From Bradyrhizobium cytisi (GTDB lineage: Bacteria; Pseudomonadota; Alphaproteobacteria; Rhizobiales; Xanthobacteraceae): DNA of 64,000 nucleotides. The translations under genes and the position numbers were made by a program. Shown in pieces: positions 59,932 to 64,000 of this stretch. The notes below the pieces were generated by a model, which searched no databases, was not told the origin of the DNA, and was given only the letters and a program-made list of their open reading frames with translations. Within the stretch, counting starts at the first letter, position 1. Each line of letters starts with the position of its first letter. The stretch spans positions 310,001-374,000 of the forward strand of contig NZ_VSSR01000021.1 in NCBI RefSeq assembly GCF_008123515.1. The letters are read 5' to 3'.

Positions 59932-61257
59932 ATGTGCCAAGTCTCTCGCCGCCGCCACCTTCAACAATTGTCGGGCGTGTTCGGAGCCGCTGCGCTCTCC
60001 GGGTGGTCGAGCCAGGCGCGGGCTGCAGAGCCGGATATTCCCCCTGAAGGCATCGGTAAGGGCATCCAGCACATCTCCTACAGCGACATCGGCGGACGGC
60101 CCGACAGCGTCCAGGTGATGTTAAACCGGCAGCACATCTATGTCGGGCACATGTTCAGCGACGGCGTGACGATTTTGGACGCCTCCGATCCGCGTGCGCT
60201 GAAGCCGGTCAATTTCTTCACGGCGGGACAATACACCCGCACCCACCATCTCCAGGTGGCCGAAGACATGCTGCTGCTTGCAAACGGCGCCCATATCGTC
60301 GCGATGCAGTCCTACGACAATATGCGCGGCTATTTCGAGAACACGCTGGTCGACAGCATCACCAAGGCGAAGAAATTCCGCTCGGGCCTCTCCATTCACG
60401 ACATCTCCAAACCCGGCAAGATGCGCGAGATCGCATTCCTCGAAATACCCGGCTTTGGCATCAACCGTCTCTGGTGGCCGGGCGGCCGCTATGCCTATGT
60501 GTCGGCGCATTTCGATGGATTCACCGACCACATCCTCTGCGTGGTCGACCTCAAGACCATCACCAAGCCGGAGATCGTCGCAAAATGGTGGCTGCCGGGC
60601 ATGAACCGCGCGGCCGGCGAGCCGGCGACGCCGAAAGGCAAGCGCTTCGCGCTCCATCACATGATCACGGCGGGTGATCGCGGCTATGCCGCTTGGCGCG
60701 ATGGTGGCTTCACCATCCACGACATCAGCGATCCCACAAATCCAAAACTGCTGTCCCACATCAACTGGTCGCCGCCCTTTGCCGGCGGCACGCACACGCC
60801 GCTGCCGCTGCCGAAGCGTCAGCTTGCGATCGTCGCGGATGAAGCGAACGCGGATCAATGCGCCAAGGGCCTGTTCCATACATTCGTGCTCGACGTCCGC
60901 GCGCCGGAAAACCCGGTGCCGATCGCAACCCTGCCGACGCCGCGCGACCGCGATTTCTGCACGAACGGTACCTTCGGCCCGCATAATCTGCACGAGAACC
61001 GTCCGGGCTCATTCCAGAGCGAGGAGACGATTTTCGCGACCTATAACAATGCCGGCATGAGGGTGTTCGACGTCAGGGATGCCTTTGCGCCGAAGGAGAT
61101 CGCGTACTGGGTGCCGCCGACGCCGAACAAGCTCGTCGACCCTCGCCCGAACGTCGCGCTCGCGGCGAAGACCTGTGACGCCTATGTCCGGCCCGACGGC
61201 ATGATGTTCGTCAGCGACTGGAACGCCGGCATGCACGTGCTGCAATATCAGGGGTGA
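59932..61257 (+). CDS. Secreted LVIVD-repeat (beta-propeller-like) protein
   Basis: 441 residues from the ATG at 59932 (GGGGGAAA before it). Tat-type signal SRRRHLQQLSGVFGAAALSGWSSQARAAE. LVIVD-like repeats are seen as GVTILDASDPRALKPV, LSIHDISKPGKMREIAFL, FTIHDISDPTNPKLLSHI, TFVLDVRAPENPVPIATL and MRVFDVRDAFAPKEIAYW, giving a propeller. Many conserved His residues (THHLQVAED; FALHHMITAGDRGY; FGPHNLHENRP) hint at metal binding. Function unknown. It probably once followed the acyl-CoA synthetase directly. Confidence 0.88.
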   Translation: MCQVSRRRHLQQLSGVFGAAALSGWSSQARAAEPDIPPEGIGKGIQHISYSDIGGRPDSVQVMLNRQHIYVGHMFSDGVTILDASDPRALKPVNFFTAGQYTRTHHLQVAEDMLLLANGAHIVAMQSYDNMRGYFENTLVDSITKAKKFRSGLSIHDISKPGKMREIAFLEIPGFGINRLWWPGGRYAYVSAHFDGFTDHILCVVDLKTITKPEIVAKWWLPGMNRAAGEPATPKGKRFALHHMITAGDRGYAAWRDGGFTIHDISDPTNPKLLSHINWSPPFAGGTHTPLPLPKRQLAIVADEANADQCAKGLFHTFVLDVRAPENPVPIATLPTPRDRDFCTNGTFGPHNLHENRPGSFQSEETIFATYNNAGMRVFDVRDAFAPKEIAYWVPPTPNKLVDPRPNVALAAKTCDAYVRPDGMMFVSDWNAGMHVLQYQG

Positions 61258-61285
61258 GAAGCCTTCGCTAACCCACCGTACGATT

Positions 61286-62458
61286 TCAGCCCACCGGCAT
61301 CGTCGTTTCGATCAGGCGCACCCAGAACGATGCGCCGTGGCCGAGGATGTTGTCGTTGAAGACGTAGGCCGGGTGGTGGCACGCCGGGCTGTCACCCATG
61401 CCGACCAGCACCATTGCGCCGGGCCGCTCTTCGAGCATGAACGAGAAATCCTCCGCGCCCATCATCGGAATGATTTTGTCGTTGACGCGGTCGGCACCGA
61501 CGATGCCGCGGGCGACGTCGGCGGCGACGCCGGCTTCGCGCGCATGATTGAAGGTCACCGGATACATCCGCGTGTATTTCGTTTCCGCCGAGCCGCCATA
61601 GGCGCGGGCGACGCTTTCGGCGACTTCGCCGATCCGGCGCTCGACGAGATCGCGTACGTCGGGATCGAGCGTGCGCACGGTGCCGCTGAGCTCGGCGGTC
61701 TCGGGGATGATGTTGAAGGCGGTGCCGGCGTGGAATTGCGTGACCGAGATCACCGCCGATTTCAGCGGATCGACGTTGCGCGCGACGATCGATTGCAGCG
61801 CGTTGACGATCTGCGAGCCGATCAGGACGCTGTCGATCGCCTGGTGCGGGGTGGCGCCGGCATGGCCGCCCTTGCCGTGCACGGTGATGCGGATGTTGTC
61901 GGAAGAGGCGAGCAGCGGACCGGGCGTGGTCGCGAAATGCCCCTCGGCGAGGCCCGGCATGTTGTGCATGCCGTAGACCTGGTCGATGTTCCAGCGCGTC
62001 ATCAGCCCGTCCTCGACCATGGCCTTGCCGCCGCCGCCACCTTCCTCGGCGGGCTGGAAGATCACGACCGCCGTGCCGTCGAAATTGCGCGTCTCGGCGA
62101 GGTACTTTGCGGCGCCCAGCAGCATCGCGGTGTGGCCGTCATGGCCGCAGGCGTGCATCTTGCCCGGGATCTTCGAGGCGTAGGGCACATCGGCGGTTTC
62201 CACGATCGGCAGCGCGTCCATGTCGGCGCGCAGGCCGATAGCCTTCCCGGAGCCGGACTTGCGGCCGCGGATCACGCCGACCACGCCGGTGCGGCCGATC
62301 CCCGTGACCACCTCGTCGCAGCCGAACTCGCGAAGCTTGTCGGCGACGATGCCGGCGGTGCGGTGGACTTCGTAGAGCAGCTCCGGATTCTCGTGGAAAT
62401 CATGGCGCCAGGCGGCCATTTCGTCGGAGAGGGCGGCGATGCGGTTGACGATGGGCAT
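61286..62458 (-). CDS. M20 family amidohydrolase/aminoacylase
   Basis: 390 residues. Zinc-dependent hydrolase of N-acyl amino acids or related amides (hippurate hydrolase/IAA-amino acid hydrolase group). Metal ligands in LRADMDALPI, HACGHDGHTAMLLGAA, FQPAEEGGGGGKAMVEDGL and the last His in ACHHPAYVFND. A dimerisation domain (KGGHAGATPHQAIDSVLIGSQIVNALQSI) sits in the middle. It is convergent with the LVIVD protein gene. Confidence 0.94.
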   Translation of the reverse strand: MPIVNRIAALSDEMAAWRHDFHENPELLYEVHRTAGIVADKLREFGCDEVVTGIGRTGVVGVIRGRKSGSGKAIGLRADMDALPIVETADVPYASKIPGKMHACGHDGHTAMLLGAAKYLAETRNFDGTAVVIFQPAEEGGGGGKAMVEDGLMTRWNIDQVYGMHNMPGLAEGHFATTPGPLLASSDNIRITVHGKGGHAGATPHQAIDSVLIGSQIVNALQSIVARNVDPLKSAVISVTQFHAGTAFNIIPETAELSGTVRTLDPDVRDLVERRIGEVAESVARAYGGSAETKYTRMYPVTFNHAREAGVAADVARGIVGADRVNDKIIPMMGAEDFSFMLEERPGAMVLVGMGDSPACHHPAYVFNDNILGHGASFWVRLIETTMPVG

Positions 62459-62479
62459 GGGGAGGATCCGTTTCTTCTT

Positions 62480-62511
62480 CGTAGGGCGGGTGAGCGCAGG
62501 GTAACCCGCCG
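62480..62511. repeat. Half palindrome related to repeat family A (GTAGGGCGGGT...AACCCGCC)
   Basis: GTAGGGCGGGTGAGCGCAGG followed by GTAACCCGCC can fold as a GGCGGGT/ACCCGCC-like hairpin. It is similar to one arm of the family A repeats and lies at the start of a 610-base gap. The rest of that gap (62512-63068) holds palindromes at 62690-62740, a possible micro-ORF at 62877-62978, and nothing else recognised. Confidence 0.5.
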
Positions 62512-62716
62512 GGGAGGTGGGCGGCGACTCTAGGGGGTGGCGCCGGTCAAAATGCTTTTTACGCCGTGATTTGGCAGAGGGGGAGGGCCAAACAAACGGT
62601 ACGGCAAGGTGGCGGGGGATGATGGATGTTTTCAGCCTCCGACGCGGCCGGCGGCCCGGGCCGGGTCGGCTGGCAAGGCTGTCCGCAAATATTAGCTGTC
62701 AATCACGGATCATTGA

Positions 62717-62740
62717 CTGACAGATATTGAAATCTGTCAG
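62717..62740. promoter_or_regulatory. 24-bp inverted repeat, possible operator
   Basis: CTGACAGAT-ATTGAA-ATCTGTCAG. The left arm also pairs with CTGTCAAT at 62696-62703 (TCAAT/ATTGA), so two palindromes overlap. A dimeric regulator such as the TetR protein encoded at 63069 could bind here, though the distance to that gene is about 330 bases. Confidence 0.4.
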
Positions 62741-62876
62741 AGAGAGATGTATATCCGTTCTCGGACGCTCCGATTGGGCGTCTGGCGGCATCCGGGAAGC
62801 CCAGAGTCCCAACAAACGAGGATCGAGGGTCGAAATTGAATAATGGGGACCGCCAATGATTGGAGACTTGCGACAA

Positions 62877-62978
62877 TGACGACCGAAATCATCAATCTCA
62901 CCGGGACGATTGGGCACTGGCTCAATTTACTGGTAGCGCGCCAGATCGCGGCGCAGGCTGCAAAACTGCCTCATTAAA
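62877..62978 (+). CDS. Possible small protein (33 residues)
   Basis: ATG with GGAG ten bases upstream, giving MTTEIINLTGTIGHWLNLLV then ARQIAAQAAKLPH and TAA. The amphipathic composition is protein-like and codons use G/C at third positions. Too short to be sure. Confidence 0.25.
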
Positions 62979-63068
62979 GCGAGAGCTTTCCGAACCGACC
63001 GGTGTGGGCGCTTCGGTAAGCATCCATCGCCGGGTAACTGGACCCTGAACGGGGAATATGGTGCTGGC

Positions 63069-63656
63069 ATGAACGAAGCCGTTATCTTGACGCCGGAGCG
63101 AATCCTCGAAGTCACCGAGGACGTCTTGCGGCGCTACGGACTTGCCAAGGCCACAGTGGTCGACGTTGCCCGTGCGCTCGATGTGAGCCACGGCAGCGTC
63201 TATCGCCATTTCCCGAGCAAGGCCTCGCTGCGTGAGGCCGTAGCCAAGCGCTGGCTCGACCGTATTGACGCGCCGCTCCTGGCCATCGCCGAGGAGCAGG
63301 GCTCTGCGCCGGCGCGGCTCGACCGCTGGCTTCGCACGCTGTTCGCGGCCAAGCGTTCACGCGTGCTCGAGGACCCCGAGATGTTCGAGACCTATCTGAC
63401 GCTGGCCCGCGAGGCCTGCGCGGCGGTCAAGTGTCACAAGGACACCATGATCGACCAGATCGCAGCGATCCTGTCCGATGGCGTGAAGCAGGGCGTGTTC
63501 GAAGTGACCGACGTCAAGACCACCGCACGTGCCCTGTTCGATGCGACCTGCCGCTTCCACCATCCGGCCCATGCCGACGAATGGAAGGATGCCGAGCTGC
63601 CCGCGCGCGTCGATGCGACGCTCGCCCTGTTGCTGCGTGGGCTGAAGGCGGCCTAG
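63069..63656 (+). CDS. TetR/AcrR family transcriptional regulator
   Basis: 195 residues. HTH at about 10-55 (ERILEVTEDVLRRYGLAKATVVDVARALDVSHGSVYRHFPSKASLREAVAKRWLDRI). The C-terminal domain (ALFDATCRFHHPAHADEWKDAELPARVDATLALLLRGL) matches regulators of the TetR_C_11-like group. No target gene is next to it on the same or divergent strand except the intergenic palindromes at 62690-62740. Confidence 0.93.
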   Translation: MNEAVILTPERILEVTEDVLRRYGLAKATVVDVARALDVSHGSVYRHFPSKASLREAVAKRWLDRIDAPLLAIAEEQGSAPARLDRWLRTLFAAKRSRVLEDPEMFETYLTLAREACAAVKCHKDTMIDQIAAILSDGVKQGVFEVTDVKTTARALFDATCRFHHPAHADEWKDAELPARVDATLALLLRGLKAA

Positions 63657-63667
63657 AAGCGCTCCTC

Positions 63668-63976
63668 CTAGCTTACCCTCTTGGCTTGAAGCGCTCCGCC
63701 GTTGCGGGGCGCGGACGAGGATGTGGCGTGCCTTCGCGGGTGGAATGTGCCGTCGGACGACGGGACGACCGGCGGGCTCTCCGGATATGCACTGACCGCG
63801 ATTTCGACGACGTCCTTCGACTGCTTTCGGAGGCGGTAGAATGTCAGCTCCTGATCGAGCATAGGACAGCGGAACTGGACAACAGCCGTGTCCGGCAAGC
63901 GGCAAAGCTGGTCGATCAGCTCGCCTACGGTGATGACGGTGGGATGGTCGACTGCCTTGTGATGAGCTTTACTCAT
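63668..63976 (-). CDS. Hypothetical protein
   Basis: 102 residues. The first 65 form a compact domain (PTVITVGELIDQLCRLPDTAVVQFRCPMLDQELTFYRLRKQSKDVVEIAVSA), followed by a Pro/Ser/Arg-rich tail that is probably disordered. It is convergent with the tetR gene, 11 bases apart. A GGAGGAGTAACACGCC stretch ahead of the ATG gives a good ribosome binding site. Function unknown. Confidence 0.65.
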   Translation of the reverse strand: MSKAHHKAVDHPTVITVGELIDQLCRLPDTAVVQFRCPMLDQELTFYRLRKQSKDVVEIAVSAYPESPPVVPSSDGTFHPRRHATSSSAPRNGGALQAKRVS

Positions 63977-64000
63977 GGCGTGTTACTCCTCCGCTCCGCT

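Noticed and set aside
62517..62720. A 67-codon open frame in the gap after the M20 hydrolase gene
   Set aside because: Arg/Gly-rich low-complexity product, no ribosome binding site, and it runs through the palindromic region.

Overview
The window is GC-rich alphaproteobacterial chromosome, most likely Bradyrhizobium or a close relative (Nitrobacteraceae). This rests on the protein sequences (RecA, AlaRS, PurC, GcvP, eukaryote-type NADP isocitrate dehydrogenase, DUF1476 ATPase-inhibitor protein), the GAAC-N7-GAAC SOS box upstream of recA, and several families of short intergenic palindromes typical of that group. No tRNA, rRNA, CRISPR array, transposase or phage gene was found. It is mostly core chromosome with small accessory patches.

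Left part (1-17 kb): a truncated small gene; recA with SOS box and terminator; three tandem paralogues resembling DUF1835 proteins, the first frameshifted; the gcvT-gcvH-gcvP operon behind a tandem glycine riboswitch; alaS; a secreted DUF3455 protein; icd; trmJ fused to a DUF559-like nuclease-fold domain and preceded by a perfect palindrome; a 234-bp MITE-like element; and two coupled small genes.

Middle (17-37 kb): a TetR gene divergent from an osmC / acyl-CoA dehydrogenase-like / rhodanese operon; a sigma-54 activator divergent from a cyanate-type ABC transporter plus cyanase operon (cynABD-S), with a consensus -24/-12 promoter and three identical-pattern palindromes in the shared intergenic region; then purine synthesis genes (purB, purC, purS, purQ, purL) interleaved with the F1-ATPase inhibitor zeta homologue, corA, an orphan tricarboxylate-type binding protein and a thioesterase.

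Right part (36-64 kb): an acyltransferase, small DUF genes, bolA and grxD separated by ltrA and the ergothioneine genes egtB-egtD; a macro-domain protein; two tandem beta-lactamase-fold hydrolases; threonine aldolase; rpsD; an E2-like acyltransferase; an HpcH/HpaI aldolase; murI; cytochrome b561; a GST; a membrane cyclic-nucleotide-binding protein; a stand-alone SecD-type periplasmic domain; an acyl-CoA synthetase; and a block with an orphan sugar-type binding protein and an orphan histidine kinase. That block is bracketed by the 3' end of the acyl-CoA synthetase gene and a 45-bp degenerate copy of it. An LVIVD-repeat protein, an M20 amidohydrolase, a second TetR gene and a small hypothetical gene follow.

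Most promising for follow-up: the cyn/sigma-54 control region, the recA-proximal paralogue array, the trmJ fusion with its palindrome, the 11-bp tandem repeats upstream of the gcv riboswitch, and the duplicated acyl-CoA synthetase tail.
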